DNA of 64,000 nt from contig CAZMPN010000003.1 of the NCBI GenBank assembly GCA_964568395.1, forward strand, positions 79,575 through 143,574, written 5' to 3'. A program made the position numbers and the translations under genes. The DNA is from UBA6016 sp964568395. Its GTDB lineage: Bacteria > Campylobacterota > Campylobacteria > Campylobacterales > UBA6016. This document shows positions 35,539-43,502 of this stretch, piece by piece (position 1 is the stretch's first letter; the number at the start of each line of letters is the position of its first letter). Under the pieces are notes generated by a model that was not told the DNA's origin, did not search any database, and was given only the letters and a program-made list of their open reading frames with translations.

Positions 35539-35542
35539 TTTT

Positions 35543-36211
35543 TTACCTCTTACACTCAAAGCTCATATTCGTCTGGATACTAACCTCTTTTGCCTGAGGT
35601 ATCGGGGTCTGCGTAGATGATTTCATCATGGCGGCTTCACCAAAATATACCGCATCCATTCCATCCATCGCTATTTTCTTTAGCTCGCAGCCGCTTTTAG
35701 TCGCCCTTGATAGCTCGGTAGCCCTTTTTGACGTATACTCGAGCGCTTGATATTTGAGCCTCTCAGATACCGCATCCCTCTCTTCGTCAGTGAGCTCCCA
35801 AACAATCGGCGATATATGGATTCTCTCGCTCTCTTGCGATTTTATTTTTTTATTCAAAAACTCCAAAAAAGAGTCGTATGGAGCCGTTTCGACAAACCTG
35901 CAACCAAACGATATAGTTCCGTCATAACCCTTTTGAACGCTTCTTTTTTTGCTCTGGTCATATTCGCTTCTTGGATATATATAGTATTCGCCGCCCTTGC
36001 AAACCGTGGTTTTGCCTTTTGCCTCTTTTAATAGCTCGTCCAGATAGGTTTTGGCCTGCGCATAACTATCCCTCGATACCGACACCGAAACCCTAGCGCT
36101 CATGACGGATGGCGCGACTTTGGCCGAAAACCTCTTTTTTTCTTCTATCTCAAAAGCAAAAAGATGCGTCGCCAAGACCGCCAGCAATACAAAAAAATAC
36201 GCCGCCCTCAT
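35543..36211 (-). CDS. SIMPL-domain (DUF541) secreted protein
   Basis: A 222-residue protein with a signal peptide (AAYFFVLLAVLATHLFAF). The mature region follows the SIMPL pattern: VSVSRDSYAQAKTYLDELL, a strand with YYIYPRSEYD, and RLKYQALEYTSKRATEL. It is likely periplasmic or outer-membrane associated. Family members have been linked to outer-membrane protein and envelope stress, but function is poorly defined. It is the last chromosomal gene before the putative integrative element; the integrase lies about 110 bp upstream of its start, on the same strand. Confidence 0.75.
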   Translation of the reverse strand: MRAAYFFVLLAVLATHLFAFEIEEKKRFSAKVAPSVMSARVSVSVSRDSYAQAKTYLDELLKEAKGKTTVCKGGEYYIYPRSEYDQSKKRSVQKGYDGTISFGCRFVETAPYDSFLEFLNKKIKSQESERIHISPIVWELTDEERDAVSERLKYQALEYTSKRATELSRATKSGCELKKIAMDGMDAVYFGEAAMMKSSTQTPIPQAKEVSIQTNMSFECKR

Positions 36212-36273
36212 ATTTTGCCTCCAGTTTTTGATGCATTTTAAACAATAAAGCCTAAACGACTAGGCCTGTAGCC

Positions 36274-36288
36274 AAAATTAACAGATAA
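36274..36288 (+). repeat. Candidate left attachment-site repeat
   Basis: The 15-bp AAAATTAACAGATAA lies between the integrase stop and the SIMPL gene start. The same 15 bases occur in the same orientation at 48366-48380. It is AT-rich, so chance cannot be excluded. Confidence 0.4.
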
Positions 36289-36319
36289 AAAACATTGAGC
36301 TACTGTAAGCGTTAACGCC

Positions 36320-37348
36320 TTATGCACCGTGTGCCAAGACTGCTCCAAACTTCGAGCAGTCGTCTTTATCTTCTATATAGTGAGCGTAAACCTTGTTAAT
36401 CATCGTAAGGTCTGTATGACCCAAAAACTCTTTAACTAGAAGTGGACTTTCTTTGGCTTGAAGCATTAGGCTTGCAAACGTATGTCTTACGTTATGGGTT
36501 CCTTCAAAGAAGAAGCCAAGCTTGCCGCAAAGAGTCCTAAAATCTTCCATAATAGTTTGATACGAGCATCCTACGATACGACCTTCTTTTGCCTCGATTT
36601 CCGATAGGTAGTCGTATAGCTTATTCATAATTGGAATAAGCCTATCCTTGCCGCTTTTTGTTTTACCAAGCCCAGCCCTGCCTATGCTTTTTGAGACCGT
36701 TATCTTTCTTCTTTTAAAGTCTACGTCAGACCAATCAAGAGCAAGTATCTCCCCTGCCCTCATTCCAGTCATAAAGGCTATATGTAGATATGTCCTAAGC
36801 CTACCGCTTGAATTTTGAAGCAGTTGCCACATTTGAGTAGTCGTATAGACTCTGCGTTTGGCGTTTTCCACTCTCGGTTTTATCGCATATTTAAGGGGGT
36901 TTTTCTGGATAAAATCAAGCCTTATTGCTTCATTAAAAAGAAGAGAAATCGGGGCAAGATACACCTTGACGGATGCGCTGGACACCTTTTTTGAAAGATG
37001 CTCGATGTAATCGTCAAGTTCCAATACGCCTACTCGTTTTATATCTATATCTCCAAAGTACTCCAAGAAGTATTGAAAAGCTTTTTGGTAGATATACTGT
37101 GTAGTGTACGACTTGCTATCGTATCGCTTCATAACTCTTTCAAAGAACACGGAGACTTTGCTCTCCATAAACAGTCTTTCGCCTTTTGCTATCCTCATTT
37201 GCAGATTAGGAATAATCTGTTTTTGTGCGTAGGCGATATTTGGCTTTGTAGCTTTCAGCTTTAGGCTTTTCTTGATTAGCTTAGAGCCTTCGTAATAGTG
37301 AGCGTAAAGGATACCTTTGCGCTCTTTTAATGAAACTTCGTAGTTCAT
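36320..37348 (-). CDS. Tyrosine site-specific recombinase (integrase)
   Basis: A 342-residue phage-type integrase. An N-terminal SAM-like core-binding domain (about 65-165) precedes the catalytic domain (about 180-330). All catalytic residues are visible: Arg in TGMRAGEIL, Lys region KTKSGKDR, HNVRHTFASL (H-x-x-R), LGHTDL (His) and the nucleophile Tyr in KVYAHY. It overlaps the upstream excisionase-like gene by one base. It is the leftmost gene of the element, next to the candidate att repeat. The last codons (FGAVLAHGA) fall in a stretch that is partly repeated at the element's other end. Confidence 0.92.
   Translation of the reverse strand: MNYEVSLKERKGILYAHYYEGSKLIKKSLKLKATKPNIAYAQKQIIPNLQMRIAKGERLFMESKVSVFFERVMKRYDSKSYTTQYIYQKAFQYFLEYFGDIDIKRVGVLELDDYIEHLSKKVSSASVKVYLAPISLLFNEAIRLDFIQKNPLKYAIKPRVENAKRRVYTTTQMWQLLQNSSGRLRTYLHIAFMTGMRAGEILALDWSDVDFKRRKITVSKSIGRAGLGKTKSGKDRLIPIMNKLYDYLSEIEAKEGRIVGCSYQTIMEDFRTLCGKLGFFFEGTHNVRHTFASLMLQAKESPLLVKEFLGHTDLTMINKVYAHYIEDKDDCSKFGAVLAHGA
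36331..36349 (+). repeat. Left copy of a 19-bp imperfect end repeat
   Basis: GTGCCAAGACTGCTCCAAA lies inside the integrase 3' end. It matches GTTCCAAAACTGCGCCAAA at 48260-48278 in 16 of 19 positions, same orientation. It could be an integrase-binding site, an att core or a trace of an older integrase copy. Confidence 0.35.
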
Positions 37349-37632
37349 TATGATTTTCTCCTTTTAGAAGTTTCGGCTTCTAAAAGGGTGTCTCTATCCC
37401 ACAGAAATATTCTATCGGATTTCTTCTCATAATGGATACCCTCCTGATACTCTCCACGCTCCAATCTCTTTGTAAGGGCACTGTACGATATATCGAGAAG
37501 CTCCGCCGCCTTTTCATGTCCTTTTATCCTTTTTGGATACACGGATTTTTTAAGTTCTAGCCTGATTATCGGGAGCATCATGTTTATGGCTTTTTCTACG
37601 GCTTCATCCACCATAGGCGTTATATCTATCAT
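37348..37632 (-). CDS. Excisionase-like / HTH DNA-binding protein
   Basis: A 94-residue protein. The central part resembles a winged-helix excisionase/AlpA-type HTH: GHEKAAELLDISYSALTKRL, followed by a wing region ending in FLWDRDTLLEAE. It overlaps the integrase start by 1 nt and the upstream 90-residue gene by 4 nt. Position next to int and small basic size suggest a recombination directionality factor. A transcription regulator of the element is the alternative. Confidence 0.6.
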   Translation of the reverse strand: MIDITPMVDEAVEKAINMMLPIIRLELKKSVYPKRIKGHEKAAELLDISYSALTKRLERGEYQEGIHYEKKSDRIFLWDRDTLLEAETSKRRKS

Positions 37633-37901
37633 CTCACACCCCCTATAAGCCTAGCAACGCTACCTTCAAGGCCTCTGCTTCTTAGCTCCATGGCTACGTG
37701 TTGGAGCTTCACTATCAGCTCCGCAGATGGATTCCTGGATACGTTATAGGCGTCCGCCAGCTTTCTATACTCGTTTATGAGCTCTCCGTCATACATGAGA
37801 GGATAGCTTACGATGCGGAGCATGAAGCTGCTGCTTCCGTTCTCTTTTACGTGTTTATCGAGGATAGCCTTCCTATCCTCGTATGGGCAACCCCTCATCA
37901 T
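37629..37901 (-). CDS. Small protein sharing a domain with the Rep-like neighbour
   Basis: A 90-residue soluble protein of unknown function. Residues about 27-86 align without gaps to the last 60 residues of the upstream Rep-like protein, including NPSAELIVKLQ against NPSPELVMKVH and a shared ME-x-x-R element. It therefore looks like a detached copy of that C-terminal helical module. It starts exactly after the Rep-like stop and overlaps the HTH gene by 4 nt. Confidence 0.55.
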   Translation of the reverse strand: MMRGCPYEDRKAILDKHVKENGSSSFMLRIVSYPLMYDGELINEYRKLADAYNVSRNPSAELIVKLQHVAMELRSRGLEGSVARLIGGVR

Positions 37902-39227
37902 CTAGAACATCTCCTCGGCTTTTTCAATGAGGTTTCTTGCCTCCATCTCCAAAGACGCAAAGTGTACTTTCATGACCAGTTCTGGACTAGGGTTCTTATC
38001 GTTAACATACATCTTCATGAGCCTGTAATGCTCCATGGCAAGCTCATGGTTCTTAAGGGATGCGAACGAGGTTACGCTCACCATGTTTCTTGCCTCCTCA
38101 ATTTCGGAGCTTTGATTATGAAGTAGTTGTTTTTTATACTCCTTCTTGCGCTCCATCTCCTCCCTGACGTCATCCAAAAACTCTGAGTCCATCTCATAGC
38201 CGTTTACCTTCATTCTCCACGCAAGGGCTACGCCTTCCGTGAAAGCGTCCGCATACTCGTATTTCCTGACACGTTTTTTGACCCTCTCCAAAGGGGCGGC
38301 TATCTGCATGAACTCCTTTAGGCCGTATCCGTCCTTTATCTTCTGCCAAATCGGGAGCGTAGGCGCCCTGTTCTTGTGTCCGCCTAGGATATCCGTTTGC
38401 GATATGTCGGAGATGTCCACCAGACGGATATAGTCGCACGCTTGCCTGAAGAGGTTTTCCGCATTGCTTATGGCGTCCTCGACGCTTAGGATTTTAAACT
38501 CCTTTAAAAATTCCCTATGCATCTCGAATTCTATATTCCATATAGGCCTGCTCTTATCCATGCCTGCATTTAGTAGGTATTCGTACATAAGCTCACGTTT
38601 CTTGGATTTCTCAAGCTCCTTCTTCTTGTCGTAGACTCTTAGCCTAAACGGGGGCTTTCCGACATAGAGCGTTTCCAGGATATTAGAGCCTCTTACGTCT
38701 TTATATATAGAGCTGGAGTATCTTTTCCTGGTAGCAAACATAAAGGAGTAAAGACCGGAGAAATCGACATCTACAAATGTGTTTAAGTCCAGCCTTGTTA
38801 TATGCTTGCTGCCGTTTGATATATCCCCTACCATGGAATCTACGTACTCGATAAGCGATTTAAGCCCTAGGGTATATATTCCTCTAGCCTGAAGCCTAAC
38901 CCTTATGTCGTGCAGGCCTTTTTGCTTATAGGTATCCTTGAAGGCTATATATATGAACTCTTCTTCATCCTTGAAATAATGGAAGCCCTCGGGGTTGCCG
39001 GTATATAACAGCCTTACGCCGTTTAGCTCTATCTGTTGTGGGGCGCTTTTACCAAAGCTGTAGCTTCCTTTCTCTTTTTGGAGGTCGAGTTCTTCTAACA
39101 TATCTACGAAGAAGTCGTCGTAAGCCTCGTTTGATTCCATGAAGTAATAGAGGGAGTCGATGCCGCTGACTATTTTTGGTTCACTTTCATAAGAGAGAAA
39201 ATTATTAATTATTTTATTATTAGACAT
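37902..39227 (-). CDS. Rep-like replication initiation protein of the element
   Basis: About 441 residues from ATG 39227, which has AAGGAG upstream; the frame extends eight codons further without a ribosome site. The pattern HITRLDLNTFVDVDF, the following RVYDKKKELEKSKK and IWNIEFEMHREFLKEF fit replication-initiation proteins of the Rep_trans/rolling-circle type found in integrative elements and filamentous phages. The C-terminal 60 residues are duplicated as the next gene. It heads the rep-like/small/HTH/int operon. The upstream intergenic region is rich in hairpins, consistent with an origin. Confidence 0.55.
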   Translation of the reverse strand: MSNNKIINNFLSYESEPKIVSGIDSLYYFMESNEAYDDFFVDMLEELDLQKEKGSYSFGKSAPQQIELNGVRLLYTGNPEGFHYFKDEEEFIYIAFKDTYKQKGLHDIRVRLQARGIYTLGLKSLIEYVDSMVGDISNGSKHITRLDLNTFVDVDFSGLYSFMFATRKRYSSSIYKDVRGSNILETLYVGKPPFRLRVYDKKKELEKSKKRELMYEYLLNAGMDKSRPIWNIEFEMHREFLKEFKILSVEDAISNAENLFRQACDYIRLVDISDISQTDILGGHKNRAPTLPIWQKIKDGYGLKEFMQIAAPLERVKKRVRKYEYADAFTEGVALAWRMKVNGYEMDSEFLDDVREEMERKKEYKKQLLHNQSSEIEEARNMVSVTSFASLKNHELAMEHYRLMKMYVNDKNPSPELVMKVHFASLEMEARNLIEKAEEMF

Positions 39228-39321
39228 TGATGTCTCCTTAAAATTAAGCAATCAAAGGACAACAAGTAGACACCCTTACATACAACAAAACTGCGATTGC
39301 AAACAGCTCTGGCGTTTGTAA

Positions 39322-39420
39322 GGGCGTATTACTTATACGCCCACCAACAATTCTCCATTTTTAAAGCGCTTTAAAGTTCCGCCTAATTAACCGCAAGCTG
39401 GGCCAAAGGCCCAACAGCGG
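39322..39420. other. Hairpin cluster upstream of the Rep-like gene
   Basis: Three dyads lie in about 100 bp: an 8-bp stem GGGCGTAT/ATACGCCC (39322-39342), a 16-bp perfect palindrome TTTAAAGCGCTTTAAA (39360-39375), and a two-tier hairpin with CCGC/GCGG outside and TGGGCC/GGCCCA inside (39391-39420). The rest of 39228-39527 has no open frame. Candidates are a replication origin of the element or a terminator for the upstream gene. Confidence 0.45.
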
Positions 39421-39527
39421 CTAAAGACGGCGGTATTGAATTAATTCGAGGGGAAGTTTAGGGGGTTTTTAAAAGTAAAAGTAGTGGCGTTTCTGTAAAA
39501 CTTTTGGCGGGAAAAAACGGGTATTTT

Positions 39528-40436
39528 TTACGAGAGCAGCATGTGGTGGAATAGGCCGATAAAACCGTTGGAGAGCCTGCTTTGCAGCTCAAGAAGTATA
39601 TTTTTGCGCTCTTCGTGCGTTTCGGTCTGCATCCTCTCTGCTATATCATTTTCCATGCGGTTTATATAAGCCTCCATCATCAGATATGTTTCGGTAAATA
39701 TGCTATCTTTTTGCCTTATGGGATAAGCAAAAACGAGAGAGTTGTTAAAGTAGGCTATCGGCAATGCCTTTTTAGCCAGTCCGTTGTCCAACTTCAACTC
39801 CAGCCTGTAGCCCAAGTTAGCAAATACCCCCTCGATAATGCGTTTCATTGTATAAGGTTTGGCATCGGTGAATACCGTGTAAAGCAGAAAAATTTTAAGT
39901 GAAGCGGAATCTATAACCATTTTTGGGGTCAAGCCAAAGCCGTCAATTTGCCCAAGCAGATATTCTGATGCGCTAAAGGCGATTTTTGATTTTTCAAGCT
40001 CACTGCGGAATAATGGGTGGCGGCTTAATTTATAATAATCTTTTTGCCTTGAGAGGAGAGTTTGCAGTTTTAAGGTATACATCAAAGCGGCCGTTTCTTT
40101 CGGTCTGTCTATGAAATTGTCGGCAAGACCATACACCGATGCCCACTCCTTCAGTTTATCGGTAAGGCTGTTTTCTTCATAGAGACGTTTTTTAATCCGC
40201 TCCTCTTTTGGTATCAGGGCTTCTCTTGAGTGTCTATTTTTTTCAAATTTTTCAACCAGTTTTTGGCGCTTGTTCAAATATCTTAAATCTTCGTACATTT
40301 TTTCAAGGATTTGGATTGTCGAGATTGTAAACGTAGACTTATTGTCGACATTGGAGTCTTTGCTAGAGACTTTGAACCGCTCCAGTTCGGAGAGATAGGG
40401 GTGGAGTTTTATGGCTAATCCATCTTTGCTTTTCAT
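39528..40436 (-). CDS. Unknown soluble protein of the element
   Basis: About 302 residues from ATG 40436; a TTG at 40448 is also in frame. It is helix-rich and charged with no signal peptide, membrane segment or motif that I recognise. Residues about 50-85 are very basic (KRQKLVEKFEKNRHSREALIP). It is divergent from hsdR with about 110 bp between, so the two may share a regulatory region. Possible roles are a regulator or an accessory defence protein, but nothing in the sequence decides this. Confidence 0.55.
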   Translation of the reverse strand: MKSKDGLAIKLHPYLSELERFKVSSKDSNVDNKSTFTISTIQILEKMYEDLRYLNKRQKLVEKFEKNRHSREALIPKEERIKKRLYEENSLTDKLKEWASVYGLADNFIDRPKETAALMYTLKLQTLLSRQKDYYKLSRHPLFRSELEKSKIAFSASEYLLGQIDGFGLTPKMVIDSASLKIFLLYTVFTDAKPYTMKRIIEGVFANLGYRLELKLDNGLAKKALPIAYFNNSLVFAYPIRQKDSIFTETYLMMEAYINRMENDIAERMQTETHEERKNILLELQSRLSNGFIGLFHHMLLS

Positions 40437-40550
40437 ACAAAAAACCAATCTAAAATAATTACGGCAAGCCTTATATAATATATTGATTCAAATAAAAAAT
40501 TGTAGACTTAGCGCAATAATAAACCAAACAGAAGTGCTGGAAAGCGGTGT

Positions 40551-43502
40551 ATGACAAAAGAAAATCAAATCGAACAAAACTTCATCAACAAGCTCATCGA
40601 CCTCAAATACACATATCGCCCAGATATTCATGACCGCAACGCACTAGAGCAAAACTTCCGCCAAAAGTTTGAAGAGCTAAACCGTGTTAATTTGAGCGAT
40701 GCTGAGTTTGCCCGTCTCATGGACGGCATCATCACGCCAGATGTTTTCACATCCGCAAAACTTCTGCGAGAGATGAACCATTTTGACAGAGACGACGGCA
40801 CGCCGCTCAACTACACTCTAGTCAATATCAAAGAGTGGTGCAAAAATAGTTTTGAAGTCATCAATCAGCTTCGTATGAACACCGACAACAGCCATCATCG
40901 CTATGATGTGATACTGCTCATCAACGGCGTGCCGCTCGTGCAAATAGAGCTAAAAACACTAGAAATAAGCCCAAGACGGGCGATGGAACAAATAGTTGAT
41001 TATAAAAACGATGCAGGCAACGGCTACACAAAGACGCTTTTGTCGTTTATCCAACTCTTCATAGTCAGTAATCATACAAATACTTGGTATTTTGCCAACA
41101 ACAATAACCGCCATTTTGCCTTTGATGCCGATGAGCGGTTTTTGCCTATTTATAAGTTTGCAGACAAGGATAACAACAAAATCACAAACCTCGATGCTTT
41201 CGCCGCAAGCTTTTTGTCTAAGTGCGTTTTGGCTGAGATGATTAGCCGCTATATGGTGCTTGTCGCCAGCGAGCAAAAGCTCCTCATCATGAGACCGTAT
41301 CAAGTCTATGCCGTGCAGGCGATAGTGGAGTGCATACACCAAAACTGCGGTAACGGTTACATCTGGCACACTACGGGAAGCGGCAAGACCCTCACATCTT
41401 TCAAAGCCTCCACGTTACTCAAAGACAATCCAGACATCGAAAAATGCCTTTTCGTCGTCGATAGAAAAGACCTCGACCGCCAAACGAGAGAGGAGTTTAA
41501 TAGATTTCAAGAAAACTGCGTGGAAGAAAACACCAATACTGAAACACTAGTCAGAAGACTACTTTCATCAGACTACGCCGACAAGGTCATCGTGACGACT
41601 ATCCAAAAGCTAGGGCTTGCACTCGATGCCAAAAATGGCTACAAAGAGCGGCTAAAGCCTCTGAGCGACAAACGAATCGTATTTATTTTTGACGAGTGCC
41701 ACAGGAGCCAATTTGGCGAAAATCACAAAGCTATCAAAGAGTTTTTCCCAAAGGCATCGCTCTTTGGTTTTACGGGTACGCCTATATTTCCAGAAAATGC
41801 AGTACAGCAACAAATAGTAGGAGACGAAGCCTCGCTCAAAACCACGCTAGATGTATTTGAGCGAGAGCTACACGCCTACACCATCACAAACGCCATCGAC
41901 GACCAAAATGTTTTGAAGTTTCATATCGACTACTACCAAGCAGACGCAAATATAAAAGCGGACAGTATAGCCGCCAAAAAAGCCAAAGTAGAAACCATAC
42001 TAGACAAGCACGACGGGGCAACCTCAAATCGCAAGTTTAACGCCGTCTTTGCCACCGCTTCCATCAACGAAGCCATAGAGTATCACAAGCTTTTCAAAGA
42101 GATTCAGGCGGACAGAGCGGCGCAAGATGAGGAGTTTAGCCCTCTAAACATCGCTTGCGTATTCTCTCCGCCTGCTGAAGGCAACAAAGACATAACGCAA
42201 CTCCAAGAAGACCTGCAAACAGAGAGAGAAGACAACAAGGTAAACCCAAACGAAAAAAAAGAAGCGCTAAAAGCCATCATGGACGACTATAATAAGCAGT
42301 ATGGCACAAACCACAATCTAGCCAACTTCGACCTCTATTACCAAGATGTGCAACAACGCATAAAAGACCACAAATACCCAAAAACCGACTACCCGCACAA
42401 GCACAAGATAGACATCACGATAGTCGTCGATATGCTCCTGACAGGCTTTGACTCCAAGTATCTAAACACCCTATATGTGGACAAAAATCTAAAATACCAC
42501 GGACTCATACAGGCGTTTTCGAGGACAAACAGGATACTCAACGACACGAAGCCGTACGGCAATATACTGGACTTTAGAGGACAGCAGAGCGCCGTCGAAG
42601 AGGCGATAATGCTCTTTTCGGGCAAATCAGCCAAGCCGCCAAAAGAGATATGGCTTGTAGATTCTGCTCCGATAGTGATAGACAAGCTAAAAGACGCCAT
42701 AGGCGCACTGGATAAATTCATGAGCTCGCAAGGGCTGGCGAACAAGCCAGAAGAGGTGGCAAACCTCAGAGGCGACGAGGCTAGAGGGCAGTTCGTCAAT
42801 CTATTCAAAGAAGTCCAAAGGCTCAAAACACAGCTAGACCAATATACAGACCTAAGTAATGACGACAAGACGACCATAGAGCACATAATGCCGCTAGATA
42901 CGCTCAGAGCTTTTAAGGGGATGTATCTGGAGACGGCAAAAGACCTGCGAGAAAAGCAAGGCAAAGAGACGGATGAGGCTGGCATCATCGAGCAGCTTGA
43001 TTTTGAGTTTGTGCTTTTTGCTTCCGACATCATCGACTACGACTACATCATGAGCCTCATCTCACGCTACACATACGGCAAAACAAAAAAACAAAAAATG
43101 ACCAAAGAACAGCTAGTAGGCATCATCGACTCCGATGCGAAGTTTTTGGATGAGAGAGATGACATCACGGCGTATATCGACTCGCTAGAGGTCGGCTCTG
43201 GGCTGAGTGAAGAGGAGATAAAAAAAGGATACGAGGAGTTCAAAACCCAAAAAACCTCAAAAAAAATCGGCGAGATAGCGCAGAGGTACGGCATCGACAC
43301 GGACGAACTGGCTGCGTTTGTGGAGCTGACGATAGACAGGATGATATTTGACGCTGAGAAGCTAGGAGATTTGTTTGCCGCTCAGGGGCTAGGATGGAAA
43401 GAGCGAGGCAAAAAGGAGTCTGCACTAATGGAGGAGCTCATCCCGACTCTAAAAAAACTAGTGGGTGATAATGAAATATCGGGGCTAAAAGCGTATGAGT
43501 GA
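40551..43502 (+). CDS. hsdR: Type I restriction enzyme, R subunit
   Basis: A 983-residue motor/nuclease subunit. The N-terminal nuclease domain (about 1-230) holds VQIELKTLE of the PD-(D/E)XK type. The helicase part (about 255-730) has Walker A TTGSGKTLTSF (about 277), the DECH box DECHRSQFG (about 383), GFTGTP, and motif VI region QAFSRTNRIL. The C-terminal helical domain would dock on the methylase. It needs HsdS and HsdM, both encoded downstream; the stop overlaps hsdS by 8 nt. The order R-S-KilAN-M differs from the textbook R-M-S. Confidence 0.95.
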   Translation: MTKENQIEQNFINKLIDLKYTYRPDIHDRNALEQNFRQKFEELNRVNLSDAEFARLMDGIITPDVFTSAKLLREMNHFDRDDGTPLNYTLVNIKEWCKNSFEVINQLRMNTDNSHHRYDVILLINGVPLVQIELKTLEISPRRAMEQIVDYKNDAGNGYTKTLLSFIQLFIVSNHTNTWYFANNNNRHFAFDADERFLPIYKFADKDNNKITNLDAFAASFLSKCVLAEMISRYMVLVASEQKLLIMRPYQVYAVQAIVECIHQNCGNGYIWHTTGSGKTLTSFKASTLLKDNPDIEKCLFVVDRKDLDRQTREEFNRFQENCVEENTNTETLVRRLLSSDYADKVIVTTIQKLGLALDAKNGYKERLKPLSDKRIVFIFDECHRSQFGENHKAIKEFFPKASLFGFTGTPIFPENAVQQQIVGDEASLKTTLDVFERELHAYTITNAIDDQNVLKFHIDYYQADANIKADSIAAKKAKVETILDKHDGATSNRKFNAVFATASINEAIEYHKLFKEIQADRAAQDEEFSPLNIACVFSPPAEGNKDITQLQEDLQTEREDNKVNPNEKKEALKAIMDDYNKQYGTNHNLANFDLYYQDVQQRIKDHKYPKTDYPHKHKIDITIVVDMLLTGFDSKYLNTLYVDKNLKYHGLIQAFSRTNRILNDTKPYGNILDFRGQQSAVEEAIMLFSGKSAKPPKEIWLVDSAPIVIDKLKDAIGALDKFMSSQGLANKPEEVANLRGDEARGQFVNLFKEVQRLKTQLDQYTDLSNDDKTTIEHIMPLDTLRAFKGMYLETAKDLREKQGKETDEAGIIEQLDFEFVLFASDIIDYDYIMSLISRYTYGKTKKQKMTKEQLVGIIDSDAKFLDERDDITAYIDSLEVGSGLSEEEIKKGYEEFKTQKTSKKIGEIAQRYGIDTDELAAFVELTIDRMIFDAEKLGDLFAAQGLGWKERGKKESALMEELIPTLKKLVGDNEISGLKAYE

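Noticed and set aside
36230..36320. tRNA gene as the integrase target
   Set aside because: No cloverleaf, CCA end or anticodon-like arm could be built from the sequence on either strand.
42389..43033. 214-codon minus-strand frame inside hsdR
   Set aside because: It is antisense to the HsdR helicase region, without a start signal or motifs.
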